Origin: Batillaria attramentaria
Taxonomy: Eukaryota > Mollusca > Gastropoda > Batillariidae
Assembly: GCA_018292915.2 (NCBI GenBank)
Contig: JACVVK020000322.1
Span: 265,001 to 329,000, forward strand
Direction: 5' to 3'
DNA: 64,000 nt
In this document: in pieces, positions 35,200 to 48,539 of the stretch
Position numbering within the stretch: position 1 is the stretch's first letter
Layout: each line of letters begins with the position of its first letter
The notes under the pieces: generated by a model
The model's database searches: none
What the model was told of the DNA's origin: nothing
Seen by the model: the letters and a program-made list of their open reading frames with translations, nothing else
Program-made: the position numbers and the translations under genes

Positions 35200-36455
35200 G
35201 TCTCTCTCTCTCTCTCTGTGCTCGGCCCACTTTTGTTTTGTTTATTTATCAATGATTTACCTCTCCATATAACTCACACCGAAGTCACATGTGACATGTT
35301 CGCAGATGATACAACCATCCACACTCCTGACACAGAACTTAACAACATCAGTGCACGACTGCAGCAGAGTCTGGACGAAGTGTCTGACTGGTGTGATAGT
35401 AATCACATGATTCTAAACCCAAATAAAACTGAATCAATGGTCATAACCACACGCCAAAAACATCAGCTCGGTCCCTTGTCTCTCAGCTTGTCCTTCAGTG
35501 ACCGCGACAATCAGCAGGTTACCCAACATCGCCTACTAGGGATTACGATAGACAACCAGCTCAAATGGCAAAGTCATATAGACAATGTCTGTAAGACTGT
35601 CTCTCGTAATCTCTACATGTTGTCCAAACTAAGGTATATGGTCGATGTTGATGCCCGCAAAATGTTCTATAATGCGCATATAAAGTCTCACTTGGACTAC
35701 GCATCTACCGTGTGGGATGGTTCAGGGGAAGTCCACATGAAGAGGTTGAATTCCTTACACCGAAGGGCAGCGAAATTAATCCTTCCTGATCCCCTCTTGT
35801 CAACGGACCAAAAACTTAAAAAATTAGAGATGCTACCACTAAAACAGCAGTTTCAGTTTAATAACGGTTTAACAATGTACAAGGCTTGGAAGCACACTCT
35901 TCCGCCATATCTTTGCTCCTTGTTTTCACAAAAAGAATCCCTTTATTCCAGGTCCCACAATCAGTTTAAAATCCCTCGCCCCAGGATTGACAAGTACAAA
36001 TCCAGTCTATCCTTTTCTGGTCCCGATCTTTGGAATTCGCTGCCTCTTCATGTGAGATCATCCCCTTCACTTTATACCTTTAAGAAACGGCTTTTTAACT
36101 TTCTTCGTTCAGTTCAATAGAGCTGGAAAGCCAGTTTCGTCCACACAGTCTTTTCACTAATCATTATTACCGTAGTCATTTACTAACACCCAACATGTAC
36201 ATATTTACATAATCATGTTAGTTTGCATTAACTTTAATCATTTCTGTTTTCTTGGTTATCCCTGCCATCTATTTTAGCTATCATGCTTATTCTCCACCTT
36301 CTTGTATTTCATTTTTAAGTGTCTGTAATGTGTATACTCCTAAGCTTTTAGTCTTATGCTGTAGTCTAGCAACGGCAAGGTTGTAAACTGGCCCTTTGGC
36401 CAAAATCTTCTACCGTTGTAAAATAAAGGATTGTCATTGTCATTGTCATTGTCTC
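35200..36455 (+). mobile_element. LINE reverse transcriptase fragment with (TCATTG)n tail
   Basis: Open frame to 36120. Starts at GPLLFCLFINDLPLHI and continues with the YxDD box as FADDTTIH, then WCDSNHMILNPNKTESM, LLGITIDNQLKW, SHLDYASTVWDG, RRAAKLIL, FSGPDLWNSLP and KKRLFNFLRSV. The 3' UTR contains AATAAAGGA and ends with (TCATTG)n at about 36430-36453. 5' truncated, 3' end intact, long open frame, so a fairly young insertion. It starts some 80 bases after the last gene 2 exon. Confidence 0.88.
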
Positions 36456-36929
36456 TCAGTCCCCCCCCTCCTCCTCTCTCTCCCTCCCTCCCCCCCCCTC
36501 TCTCTCTCTCTCTCTATCGCGCGCGCGCACACACACACACACACACTTTGACACAGCATGATTGACTTTCGGTTTGGGGCTGCGGTCCTGTTCTGTCAAC
36601 AAGCAAGTAGTGGGGAACGCTGGGATGAGCCGCGCGCGCACACACAAACGCACAAACACACGCGCGCGCTCGCACAGAGAGAGAGAGAGAGACTGAGATC
36701 GGTCGATCCCTTCTTGCTTGACCTTTACCGACGACCCCTAAGAACTTCCCCATCCGCCGAATCTGGGTGAGAAAGTCACCCATGGTTTTTAGAGAGGCAA
36801 GTTTCTGATTTGACGACTGTGGGTAACCTTATCGCCCATAATTATATGACTGCAGCAAAATGCACTGTTTAACAATTCATAGTCGTGAAACGATGACTGT
36901 GGGTGACTTTGTCACCCAAAGTTTTTCCG

Positions 36930-37100
36930 CATAAGAAAGGCAGTGATAGCTGAGGAGTTGGGCATTCCCTTTTCCACCCTCTGCAACATCTGGAGAGATC
37001 GACAGAAATACGTAAACAATGTTGCCAGAGGAACCGAGGATCTATCGCGGAAACGGTCACGCACTGCTAAACTGAAAACTGTGGATAAAAAAAAAATCTG
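36930..37100 (+). mobile_element. pogo/Tigger-like transposase N-terminal fragment
   Basis: Reads KAVIAEELGIPFSTLCNIWRDRQKYVNN, ARGTEDLSRKRSRTAKLKTVD: the CENP-B/pogo-type helix-turn-helix pattern in which AKELGIPxSTL is followed by IxxNKEKI and a basic RKR stretch. Catalytic DDE part not visible; the frame is soon lost in CTG and TTC microsatellites. Confidence 0.65.
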
Positions 37101-37214
37101 CTTAAATGGTTTCCAGATTCAAGGCTGCTACTGCTGCTGCTGCTGCTTCTTGTTGTTGTTGTTGTTGTTCTTCTTCTTCTTCTTCTTCTTCAATTGAAAA
37201 ACAGACTGACCTTC

Positions 37215-37650
37215 AAGAAACTATTGTTGTTATTCTCACAAGAAAGTGAAAGTAAGCCAATGACACAGGCCCTGTTTTTTTCCCTTCTATTTCATTTTGA
37301 TGATAAGTGTATTGATCCTAGTGAGAAAAAAATGTGTGCGGTTTTTATTTTTTGTTTTCTAATAAAGGAATGGAACTAAAATGATGACTGAATAACCGGC
37401 CAATGTTGATGTACTAGTTCCTTCCTAAGGTAATGCCGTTTGGTCGCTGGTTGCTACAGCCATTTTTCAGTTTATTGTTGTTTATTGTTGTTATTCTCAC
37501 AAGAAAGTGAAATTAAGCCAATGACAGCAGGCCTTATTTTTTCCCTTCTATTTCATTTTTATGATAAGCGTATTGATCCTAGTGAGAAAAAAATGCGTGC
37601 GTTTTATGTTTTTTGTTTTTTAATAAAGGAATGTAATTTGAAGGTGAATA
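37215..37650. repeat. Tandem duplication of about 165 bases
   Basis: TATTGTTGTTATTCTCACAA ... TAATAAAGGAATG occurs at about 37222-37374 and again at about 37485-37632 with few changes. Perhaps part of the degraded pogo-like element; no frame is conserved between the copies. Confidence 0.7.
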
Positions 37651-38299
37651 TAGCCACTCGAGTATTTTGTCCTCAGACTGAATGTTGTTTCATTGTATGT
37701 GTATCAGTGACAGCGACAGTTATGTTTGTTATGTGTTGTACATGTATGAATGGAGGTGTGGGTGTGGCTGCATTGATATGTAAGGTTTTGAAGGGGCTGT
37801 TATCGTGTTGTTTTTCAGTATCACTGTCTCAAGTTCCCTTTGACTGAATGGAGACCAGGGCTTGTCTTGTAGTGTTTGTTGTCCTGTTGTGTCACTGTGC
37901 TATCAACAAAACTTTTTTTTACCACCGCAACAAACTCATCGCTGGCGTTACATATACAGAGAGGAAGATTTTCTTCTTATTGAGCGTTCAGGGGCCCCGC
38001 GGTCGTTCCGCTAGACTCAGATGAGTTTTACTTGTGTGGCATTATTTACCTGCCACAAGGGCAGTCGCAAGCTGTCTTCTAAGTACTGTTATATTGGTTT
38101 GAAAACCAAAAGAAGTTGAAGGGAGACGGAAATGGAGAAAAAAAATGGCCGAAGAAACAAAACAGAGAGGAACAAATTACTGTTGTTCCATAGACATGAG
38201 CCTAAAGGGGCATTGATTTTCAATCCGCTGTGCGAGAGAGAAAAGAGAGAGAGAGAGAGAAGAAGAAGAAGAAGAAGAATTGCTGATACTGACACCGTA

Positions 38300-38434
38300 A
38301 AAATGCAGAAGCCCGCTTATAAGGTAGGTGGGCTTGGGTTACTCCTTATATCCGAGAACTCCGTTATAAGGAACCTCGGTTATAAGGAGTAAAAAATTTG
38401 GTCCCCGAGCACTCCTTATAAGCGGGCCCTACTG
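38300..38434 (+). mobile_element. pogo/Tigger-like right terminus
   Basis: Contains GTTATAAGGA motifs and ends CCTTATAAGCGGGCCCTACTG followed by TA. The outer 23 bases match the left terminus at 27971 in inverse orientation at about 21 positions. Confidence 0.65.
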
Positions 38435-39099
38435 TACTTATACTGCTGTTATTCATTGTTATTCTCCTTGTCTGGAGAGTCTGCCTTGTATTGGAAGTGC
38501 AGAAAACCGCTGATTTTCTAATATTAGTCTTCTTTGTTATATTATTATCGAACTGTTGGTTTCCTGTCTTACCGTTTTTTCACGGTGAGAAGGTCTCTAA
38601 GTGCCATACATGTCTGAAACCGTTGTGTTGAACAACATGAAGTATTTTAATCCAGTTAAAATACTTCGTGTTCAGTTGTTTAAAATTTCTGATCGAAGTA
38701 CCAGCTAACTGTTCAGCTCTTTCGGGCGTACTGAATATGATGCGGCAGTGAAACTGAGAGCCATTTCAGTCATGGTAGTGTTCAACTGGCAAAAATGTTT
38801 TCATATATATGTGTACATATGCACTTTGTACAGCGTTTCATTTAATTTTTTTGGGGGGTTTTATTTATTGTTTTTGCTTCATCTGTTTTCGTTTCTGGTA
38901 GAGTCTAGTAAACAGCCATGTGGAGGCAAAAATTTACCTTTGAATTCCGCCCCAAAAAGTGGGTCATAGAGGCATCCCAAGAGGTAGCGTTCCTCTTTTT
39001 GAGTCTGAAGGAAAAAAAAATCTTCTTCTGGACACAAGGACACATAACACTCATTACAACATGGATTCGTGAATCTTGTTGTAAATTACGTTTGAAGTA

Positions 39100-39157
39100 A
39101 GTAAGAAGGCAGATGGCATTGTATAATTGTACATTATTGTTTTTGAATTAAAATTAT

Positions 39158-39240
<83 letters not shown>

Positions 39241-40940
39241 TTCACAGGATACCGGAAGAAATAAAGGAAAGAACAAACACTGACGTACGTCACACCAGTT
39301 GTATTGCACTTCGTTGCTTCGCAGCACATTGTTGTATTGTGTGTAAACGCCGTATAGTGTGACATACTCTAGTCAGTGGAAGATAGTGACGTGTCCAACA
39401 GGATGAGATGAAGTGGTGATATGCAGAGGAACAGTAAAGTCAGTACTGGAAAGTTGCACGATACAGTAGCATTGCCCAGAGGCGTCTACAGTGGGGCAAA
39501 TGTGGATAACAACGAAGCACAGTGTCAAAAATGTGTAGAACAGAGTTGCACGGGATAAAGTAATGTGGAATAGAGCAGAGCTATCCGAAGTTGACTACGG
39601 CAGTAGCATACAGTAGGTCAGCTCGACCCATGCAACAAGACGGTTTTAGAAACGGCCCAGTATACAAAAGCCACTGTAGGTGAATTGCTTAACGCGCCTT
39701 CCTTTCATGGCTGTCTTTCTTCACATACCCCGGCAGCCAGCACTCCAATTGTGTTTAAATTTCATTGAAGACTGTCCCTCTCCACTCTATATTAGAGAGA
39801 GGGAGAGAGAAGCAATGCTGTGCATGCATGCGGAACAGTAGAGTCAGTGCAGCAGAGTTGAGAGTGCATGAGCATGCATGCGGGGAACGGATCATTTTTA
39901 CTGAAGTTCCAAATCGCCGAGTATCCACTAGACCCAGACAGGACATGCAGGTAAACTTATCCCGACCAAGCACCCAGACCAGTAGTACCAATGCGTTTTC
40001 CCTTTACAAACTTGAATAGTCACTACAGTATAAATTGATACTAGCAGCAAAATAACTGGGGATTTAGAATGCTACATCATATAGTGGATGTTTATTACAG
40101 ATGACCGTTATAACAGGTGTCCAAAGATGATTTTTTTCCCCGTATACATTAGACGTACACAGTCATACAGTAATCAGTCATCAAGTCATCGGCTGAAGCG
40201 GACGGTGTTGTCTCAGGCTTGCATGTACGGTTTTTTTTGCACAGCCCTACTCGTGACATCGGTCTGTGTGATATCAGCTTCTCCTTTAGGAAAGATGTTT
40301 ACCAAAGGCCACCGTCGCATTGCAAGGCTGCTCGGAATCACTGAAATTACTGAAAGCATGTCAGTATAGTGCACCCTGATGCTTGTGCTTGCATCCTGTT
40401 GTAAAAGCTGAGCTGCTGATGTTAGAGACAAAATTATTTTTCCTTCAGGCGCATTTCAGCTTGTTCATATGAGCAGATTTTGTAGTCAGAGGAAATAACA
40501 GAGCAGCTCTACTAGTTGAGTGATATTTTATATATTTTGTTCCATAGGCTGCCAGCAGTGGTTCAAACCATTTCCGACAACATGCAAATCATCCTGTTTC
40601 CTCGTTTGCTATTGCTTCCACTACAGAAATGCGGTTTTCGTGTTGCTACCATCAAACACAGAGGCTTCCATTTAGAAATAATAGAAGTGATTCACTACCA
40701 CGATACAAAACATCCTACTTCCTCGTTTGCATTTGGTTACAAGTGAATTGGCCTGAACATGATAAGGTCAACCAATTGTAATGTAAATGACTATTTTTGT
40801 TGTTGTCGTTCTGCCGTGCGCAAAACTTCCTCGTGATTGTTTCCATGGTGGACAGGTGATTGTGAAAGAGTTTGCCGGTTAGGCTGGGTTTAACGTCTCT
40901 GTCACCAGACTGATTCAAAACAGCCCTGTTGAACAGCTAT
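39100..40940. repeat. Duplicated blocks A and B, copy 3 (diverged)
   Basis: 39100-39970 resembles block A (microsatellite, CAGCACATTGTTGT, ...GCCACTGTAGGTGAATTGCTTAA..., AGAGAGAG, GTGCATGCATGCGG). 39975-40940 resembles block B in full. Here A and B are adjacent, suggesting this is the older order. It lies upstream of gene 3 as copy 2 lies upstream of gene 2. Confidence 0.6.
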
Positions 40941-41139
40941 TTTATGGGGGACAGAGAAAAGCGATTTACGGTCGGATTATGGGCAGGAGGAAAGCCAGAG
41001 ATTAGAACCAACCGTCACCTCCTTACAGCACAAGTGGTGGCATGTACGTTACTCTTTGAAAGTGAAGGGCGTGTAAAGATAATAGATCCCTGCAAAAGAG
41101 AAAGGTATTTTTCGACAGATAGTTCTTGAGAATAGTTCG

Positions 41140-41148
41140 GTTCGCACA

Positions 41149-41245
<97 letters not shown>

Positions 41246-41860
41246 CACGCACGCACACACACACACACACAGACTAAGGAGAGGGGGGTGGGGGCGGGGG
41301 TACAGTGGGTGGTGGACCGTGGGTGTAACGGTGTGAATAACGATGGGGTTGTGATGGCTCATGTCATTTGTGCATAACCTGGGACTTGGGGGTGCAAAGG
41401 AAATAGTCGGCAGCACTGATGGACTGGGTTGGAGGAGGGGGGGGGGAGGGTTGGGACAATGGGCGGGGGAGGGGGGGGGGGTAGGCGTTGTAGTCTTAAG
41501 TCAAAGCAGGCATCTAAGAATTATGGGTATTGAGCGTGTCACAATCACTTGTGACTCACACTGATATGGCATTTTTCAATTTAAATGGCCATCCCTCTTG
41601 AGACATACACTTAGATCCAATCGATTATTGGAGGCACGGCAAGAAAATGTCAGTCTGGAGGGTGTGATCTCAGCCTGTTTGGTATAAATGTGTATGCCCT
41701 CCGCGTAAGGAAAACAGTTCAAGAGCCTCAACGATCGGCTTGTTCATCAGCTGAAAGACTGCTGTCCAGAAACTTCCTTGCTTCGATGAAATTTCTGCTG
41801 ACTAGACACAGTCAACTGCCTGAGTTTGCTGCCATGAGATTCGAGAGAAAATAAAAATCA

Positions 41861-41900
<40 letters not shown>

Positions 41901-42197
41901 TGGGGGGGGGGGGGGGAGAGAAATTGAAATAACTTTATTTGAAGAGAGAGAGAGAGAGAGATGATGATGATGATGATGATGATGGCTAATTAGGCTTATT
42001 AGGCTAATTTTTGTAGGCATCCCTGCCTATCTTACAAGTCCTCACTACATTCTACAATAATAATCAAACAAAAACAAAAACATAATGTGCAAAGATAAAT
42101 TAACAATCTAGGCTACCGAAAAAGTGAGACCCCCTCCCCCCCCCCAAACAAAAAGCCAAGCAAACAAACAAACAAACAACAACAACAACAAACAAAC

Positions 42198-42278
<81 letters not shown>

Positions 42279-42293
42279 GCACGCACGCACACA

Positions 42294-42374
<81 letters not shown>

Positions 42375-42417
42375 GAAAGCAAAATAACAGGTCACAGAAA
42401 ACCACGCTGACTGAGCT

Positions 42418-42472
<55 letters not shown>

Positions 42473-43164
42473 TAACTTTAATGGAAGAGAGAGAGAGAGA
42501 GAGAGGAGCTGGTGTTATCTTTGACTTGTATGTGCGGACGGTTGTTTGCACAGCCCTACACACGCTTTACAATACCCCAAAGATAGTAGACGGGAGGGGA
42601 CGGAACAAATAAATCATACAGAATATAAATGTGTTTTTGTTTCTTCACCCCGAACTGAATATCACGGATTTGACAATGTAGACAGAAAGATACGACAAAA
42701 GATATATGTACAAAATATGCATAATCTATACACAGGAAAGCGCAACCACCTTTGCCAAAACCGCGACAGTGCGTATGCGTCTGAAATATTGGCCTTTTAT
42801 TTTGTTGTTGTTGTTTTGCAAGGAAGTCGAACGTCTGTATTTATTTAATCGACAGTTGTTTGTGTATTGCCGTGTTGTTTTGGCATCAAGGCAGGTGACT
42901 GTATGTACTCCGTTGGCACGCCAGTTGACTGTGTCTCTGGTTGTGCTTCAAGGCAATCGGCCTGCACAAACACGGACATTTAGAACTTATTAATAACTCC
43001 AGAAATCGTGCTTCAAGGATAAGAGTTTGAGCCGTTTCATATCAGTGTCAGTACATGATAAAACACCCGTGCCCTCCGTGAGAGGAAAACCATTCAACAG
43101 CCTTGTTTATCTGTTGTGTGGCAGTTACATGGCCGTGTCTCTGTACTTGCTTGAGTCGGTCGGG

Positions 43165-43250
<86 letters not shown>

Positions 43251-43385
43251 CGAGCTGCATGCTGCATTCACCTTAACTGGATAAAGTTGACACAATCGTC
43301 AGAATTTAACTGAGAAAAGAAACCTTTCTCAGAGAGAGAGAGAGAGAGGGAGAGAAGGAGAGAGAGAGAGAGAGAGAGAGAGAAC
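41140..43385. repeat. Microsatellite-rich stretch upstream of gene 3
   Basis: (CT)n(CA)n 41149-41272; G-rich 41280-41490; (GA)n and (GAT)n 41863-41984; (CA)n 42201-42373 with GCAC interruptions; (GA)n 42420-42506; (GT)n 43165-43248; (GA)n 43331-43383. 42510-42830 between them resembles 24440-24690. No gene seen. Confidence 0.85.
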
Positions 43386-43389
43386 TGCT

Positions 43390-44570
43390 ATAATTATTAG
43401 ACCGTTGTGTAAGCATAATGACCATGTGAGTTGCCAACATGTAATTGGTAACTGCTGGACGGAGAGTGGCTGACTACACAGCCGTTATACTGAAGTGAAT
43501 TTGAACACGTCGTGGGTACAGTCAGTATAGGGCAGTGCAGAGAGGAAAAGATAAAACCATTTTCCGTTAGGCCTTCTATGTCAATCTTGTACAATCTAAA
43601 GCTCCCTCCCCGTACTTTTGCAGGCGGCAACAGGTAAGGCCGCACAGCGCGTTGATTGTCCGATCTACTGTCGGCTTTATCATAAGATGGTACAGTTCTG
43701 GGCTTCTCCTCTTGTTGAAGGTAGAAGAGTTGAAGTGACGTCCCGTGAACCTCTCCTCTCGTTAAGACTTGAGTGTTTTCAAAAGTTGAGCGAAGTCCGG
43801 ACCGACCTCTTCTCTCGTTGAATTGTCCGAGAGTTAGAGTGTCAAGTTTGATCACAGAAGCTGTGAACACAGCATTTCCCAACTCCTCTGTCGTAGCTTA
43901 GATAGTAACAAAGTCACAACCTCTCTTTCTTTCTACAGTTCTGTGTTTCGGCAGGTAGTAATTCCGAACACAACTCTCTTCTTCTGAGTCTGTGGTCAGT
44001 TGCGCTATCTGTCCGACTTTTTGTTTAGCGTGTGTCTGAGCCTGGATGCGTGAGTGCCAGAAATACTGCAACCAAGGGAACGCCTAACTTCGCTACCCCT
44101 GCACAAATACACTCTGACACGTATTTAAAACGACACCAGAACCAAACACGAACGCTACAATACGTGTAATTACGTGTTATAAACGAAGCTCTGCATATTT
44201 ACATGTGCTAGCATTACGTACATGTAAATATGCAGAGCTTATTACAGGAGGCACTATTCCCCGTGTTTGTTTCTCGCCAGGAAGTAGCATGTATTCACTT
44301 TTTATCTTCGGACAGCTACATCGTAGGCAGTGTGATGGAAGTTTCATATTCTGATAGTGGCATAACAATAGTGGCAATTGCAATCGGTTTCCAACGCCAA
44401 ATGAGCAGAGAATGTCAGTGTTGTGGTTGGACTGTTTAACCTCTTCAGATGACGCTATATCAATAATAATTTAACAATACAGATAGGCAGGACGTATCAA
44501 AGACTCAAAAGTCACACTGTAGATTTATTTTAATGAGAGGACGGGGATGGGCTGGAGGTTGGTGGGATAA
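43390..44570. other. Gene 3 upstream region
   Basis: No coding exon or known repeat recognised apart from the 21-bp inverted repeat at 44186-44240. A (CA)n run at 44574-44644 and then the presumed promoter follow. Confidence 0.4.
44186..44240. other. Perfect 21-bp inverted repeat upstream of gene 3
   Basis: AAGCTCTGCATATTTACATG (first 20 of 21) at 44186-44206 pairs perfectly with 44220-44240 across a 13-base loop. About 590 bases before the gene 3 ATG. Confidence 0.7.
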
Positions 44571-44571
44571 G

Positions 44572-44646
<75 letters not shown>

Positions 44647-44771
44647 GTTTGTATAGCACATCACGAGCTTATCACCGAGGTATGAGCGCCCCGAACTTAT
44701 ATAGATAACCGACCTTGTGTGCACCTACCTGCTCTCTGTACGCACTGAGATCTGGGTGAGTGTGTTGTGTT

Positions 44772-44827
44772 CAACTTCCTGGTTTTACTCTGAACCAGGA
44801 TGGAAAATTCAGTGTCACACAGAAATC
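44772..44827 (+). promoter_or_regulatory. Gene 3 leader with conserved hairpin and overlapping uORF
   Basis: TCCTGGT (44777-44783) and ACCAGGA (44794-44800) form a 7-bp stem with a 10-base loop. An upstream ATG at 44800 starts at the stem end and opens an out-of-frame ORF over the main ATG 28 bases later. Gene 2 has the same stem with a partly different loop. A TATA-like TTATATAG lies at 44697-44704, about 125 bases before the ATG. Confidence 0.52.
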
Positions 44828-44918
44828 ATGGCGACATGTTCTGTGCGTCTGCATTTTCTGGCACTTGTGTGTTGTTTACTGGGAATTGGACGGTCTACAG
44901 TTCCGTATCATCAGATAG
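44828..44918 (+). CDS. Gene 3 first coding exon: signal peptide
   Basis: ATG 44828, donor GTATGT 44919. Encodes 30 residues plus one base: MATCSVR, a hydrophobic core (LHFLALVCCLLGIG), then RSTVPYHQI. A typical signal peptide that leaves in phase 1 into the F5/8C exon at 46190. It is paralogous to the gene 2 exon at 25676 in leader, start and phase. Confidence 0.85.
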
Positions 44919-46189
44919 GTATGTTACTATCTTCATACTTTTTTCAAGTTCATCGGTTGTCGCCCATGAAAGAACAAATTTATTTCGAAAACGATTGAAT
45001 TCTGCACACTGGTCAACTTTTGCTAAGGGTTGAAAGCACTGTGCAAAACTGTAGAGGCGTGGTGAAATTCCGAGCTACATGTATACATTTTATAGCGGCA
45101 TCTTTTTGCTTCACATTTTAATGTTCGCAAATTTTGTCGTAGCCGTCGTTTTAGTACTTTATAACATGATATCGCTTTCAAAAAGAGCTGCAAATGTTAC
45201 CTTTAATGCAATTGATGCTTCGATCAGTCCCTCGCCGTATTAATACTGTCGTAACAATAATCTTTTCACCAAATTTACGTTGAAGTGCATTCCCCAACAA
45301 AAGGGACACCTTCCTTAAGCACATGCAAAATGAAGCAGTACTAGTATGTGACACCGTTTTTTTTTTTTTGTTGTTTTTTTTTTTTTGGGGGGGGGGGGGG
45401 AGGGGGCGATCGTCTGGAAATCTCTCCGCTGTACCGGCTTCCAGCCTTTCTGTTTCGGAAAAGTTCAACCCATAAAACAACATAAAAACCACTGCGCTGC
45501 AGTTGTATCGTGTATTTTGATATGAATATGTATCAAAGGAAAGCTCTTGGTTTCAAACCTTATACAAAAGGTTTGCCCACGTCTTTTTATCTAGTCACTG
45601 TTGTACATCACAGTAGGTACGTGCAGTTGTCGACTGGTTGTTTGTTTGAGGATTTAACGTCTTTCTCCGCCACACACGGGTGACATCAAAGACGGGGCAA
45701 CGAGCACGAATATTTGGCCACAGCCGGAATCGGACTCAAGACCCGAGCAATGAAAGTTCAGTGCTGTAGCAGCTCGGCGATCCAGACTCCCCACGAGTTG
45801 TTGATCAAGGTCCAGATACAGGTTTAACTTTCCCATCGTTGTGATCTTCATGCGGCATGCCCGGAAGTAGCATTCTTTGAGAAGCAAAACAACATCATCA
45901 ACAACGAAATCCAAAATTGCAATATTGTGGTTAAAGTGGGAATAGTGACTTTTCAGGCACACTGATTTTCCATACCTGTGGTAAAACTTAAGGTCACATT
46001 AGCACGATGTAGCTGAGGGAATTTTTTTAAATTATCTACTTTTTGCTCACATGATAATAATCAATAAAGCTAAAATTGAGATTTCTCCATACAAACGCCT
46101 TATAATCATACTCTGATGGTTTGCCTCTTTTACAGTTCAAGCTCGGTTAAAGAAACTGAATTAACTTGTTTGAGTTCATATTGATTCAG
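44919..46189 (+). other. Gene 3 intron 1
   Basis: 1.27 kb between the signal-peptide and F5/8C exons. Holds a poly-T/poly-G stretch at 45358-45410 and the minus-strand SINE at 45645-45800. No exon seen. Confidence 0.6.
45645..45800 (-). mobile_element. tRNA-derived SINE, minus strand
   Basis: On the minus strand it reads a tRNA-like head (GGATCGCCGAGCTGCTACAG as A box, then GGGTCTTGAGTCCGATTCC as B box), the body with GCCCCGTCTTTGATGTCACC, and a tail GACGTTAAATCCTCAAAC. The most complete copy of the SINE family whose tails litter the window. Confidence 0.62.
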
Positions 46190-46420
46190 ACCTGACAAAC
46201 CCGAAACACAGCTGTAGGATGAGCTCTAAATACAGTGAAAACAACGCTCGGTCGAACTGCCATGCGGCCATAAACGGAAACACGAGCAACGCCTACGGGT
46301 TAACTCCAGAAAAGCAGAACTGCATTCATACAGGTAATGGCGACTATACGCCTTGGTGGTGGGTGGACATGGGAAAAGAGTACACAGTCTATTGGATCAG
46401 GATCTACGTCCGTGACGGTC
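46190..46420 (+). CDS. Gene 3 F5/8C / fucolectin-type domain, first exon
   Basis: 231 bases, phase 1-1, acceptor TTGATTCAG ending 46189, donor GTGAGT 46421. It reads LTNPKHSCRMSSKYS, AAINGNTSNAYG, NCIHT and PWWWVDMGKEYTVYWIRIYVRDG. This is the family pattern of a start resembling NLALxKPxxQSS, then xAVDGN, CxHT and PWWxVDLG of fucolectin/tachylectin-4 type (F5/8C-like) sugar-binding domains. It is completed by the exon at 50842; together they give about 143 residues, the usual length. Likely role: extracellular glycan or ligand binding (inference). Confidence 0.88.
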
Positions 46421-46569
46421 GTGAGTGTTCGGATTTTATTTTACTAATAAAATGATTGCAAGTGTTGATTCAGTATTTGTGCCATATATATATATATATG
46501 CTATGCGAACTCGTTTATACCCTCGGCCGTTCGCTCGATCAACAGGACATCATGCAGATAGTCTGTGAC

Positions 46570-46634
<65 letters not shown>

Positions 46635-46847
46635 AGGGGGGGTGTATAATATATATAGTCTGTGATATATGTGATAATTTATGTGATGTGTATTAGGGTG
46701 ATTGTTTTATGTTTAATGTCTCTTTTAATTGTTTTATGTTTTATGTCTCTTTTAAAAACTCTTTTATGTCCTGTTTGTATGTCACCGGTTGACATTTAAT
46801 TTCCCTGAAGGGATTAATAAAAAAAAAAAAAATATATATATATATAG

Positions 46848-47783
46848 GCCCCCCCTCCAATGTGGCTTGTAGCCGATATAGGGCAAGGCGGACTTGTCCA
46901 CTGGCATACAAAGCACACATCTCCTAGATCTAGGGAGCGTTCTCAGCTTTACTTACTTCCCCTACTTTCAAATTGACCTGATTGAGCGCATGTTTTCGGC
47001 TTTAGCGACGCCTTTGTTCCTATTCTATATTAAAAGAAATTACATGACATTACACCTAGGCAGTTGCTCCTTCTAAATTATTTAGTCTTTTACCGCTGAA
47101 ACCTCTTGCAGTGCTTTAGGGTAGCGACGTCTGCCAGTACTGGAGACGCACCAGATTATTCTGGGGCAGCCTTTTGGTGCTGGTTGGACGCTGCAGCCCT
47201 CGTGGGTATCGCCGCATGCTCACCTGATGAGGGTCCCATTGACCCGAAACCATGGTCATGAGCGGCTAAAATCACCAATTCATAATTATGGCTATGGTTG
47301 TACCGACCATTTTTTCTCCCGGTGGGAGGAGAATGGGGGCCCTATGAATGGTGAGATACCCTTAGATCTGTGAGACGTTTCAGCGGTAGGATGGTAGGTT
47401 CCCCCCCCCCCCCTCCAATGTGGCTTGTAGCCAATATAGGGCAAGGCGGACTTGTCCACTGGCATACAAAGCACACATCTCCTAGATCTAGGGAGCACTC
47501 TCAGCTTTACTTACTTCCCCTACTTTCAAATTGACCTGATTGAGCGCATGTTTTCGGCTTTAGCAACGCCTTTGTTCCTATTCTATATTAAATGAAATTA
47601 CATGACATTACACCTAGGCAGTTGCTCCTTCTAAATTATTTAGTCTTTTACCGCTGAAACCTCTTGCAGAGCTTTAGGGTAGCGACGTCTGCTAGTACTG
47701 GAGACGCACCAGATTACAAAATACAAATACAAAGCACACATCTCCTAGATCTAGGGAGCGCTCTCAGCTTTACTTACTTCCCC

Positions 47784-47800
<17 letters not shown>
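46848..47800. repeat. 550-bp satellite, partial-full-partial cluster
   Basis: A partial unit (46848-47128), a full unit (47129-47686, 558 bases) and a rearranged partial unit (47687-about 47800), same orientation as the copies at 5.5 and 61 kb. It is flanked on both sides by (TA)n runs and lies inside the intron that splits the F5/8C domain. Confidence 0.83.
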
Positions 47801-47824
<24 letters not shown>

Positions 47825-48205
47825 ACATAAAAAAAATAAAATATCGCAAAATATTTTACATTCTAAACCCATGATCACCAACTTTGGTATGAAGTATTAC
47901 ATATGCAGCAAATTATGAAATGTGATAAGTTTCCTATTTTGTGGGGCAGACCTCTCTGTGATACACGTTGGGGTAAATTAAAGTGATGTAAATAATTTGG
48001 TGTTAGATGGAAGAATTAAGTGACATATTACAATGCTGTTATTGGACAGACGAAAATCCATTGTCTTCAAAAGAAATTTAAAGACGACGGCGAGACCATT
48101 ACGTTGCAGGGGAGATCACTCGATCTCAGTCACAGCATTGGTAGTCTGGTCCGTAAGAAAAAGAAATCGGCTGCAGTTGTCAACATAACATTAACAATTC
48201 CTTTC

Positions 48206-48331
48206 CTATTCAAATTCAAATTCAAAAATACTTAAGTTATTATGTGTTCTAAAATACATTTTGAAACAGAAAATTGTCTTTAGACATGCAGTCGCTCCGC
48301 TCCTTATACTAAGATCATAATGTAAAGTAAA

Positions 48332-48407
<76 letters not shown>

Positions 48408-48503
48408 ATATAATACCAAAAAAAAAAGAGAGACTAAAAAACGAAGACAGATAAGATACACACATACACACACACCCACATGCACACACACACACACCCA
48501 CAT

Positions 48504-48539
<36 letters not shown>

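Noticed and set aside
42108..42563. Long Cys-Val or Thr-His ORFs here and at many other (CA)n/(GT)n runs
   Set aside because: They are translations of dinucleotide repeats, which are stop-free in several frames. Not genes.
43397..43882. Minus-strand ORF of 161 codons
   Set aside because: No recognised domain, no splice or start context, and it crosses a region with no similarity to the gene family.
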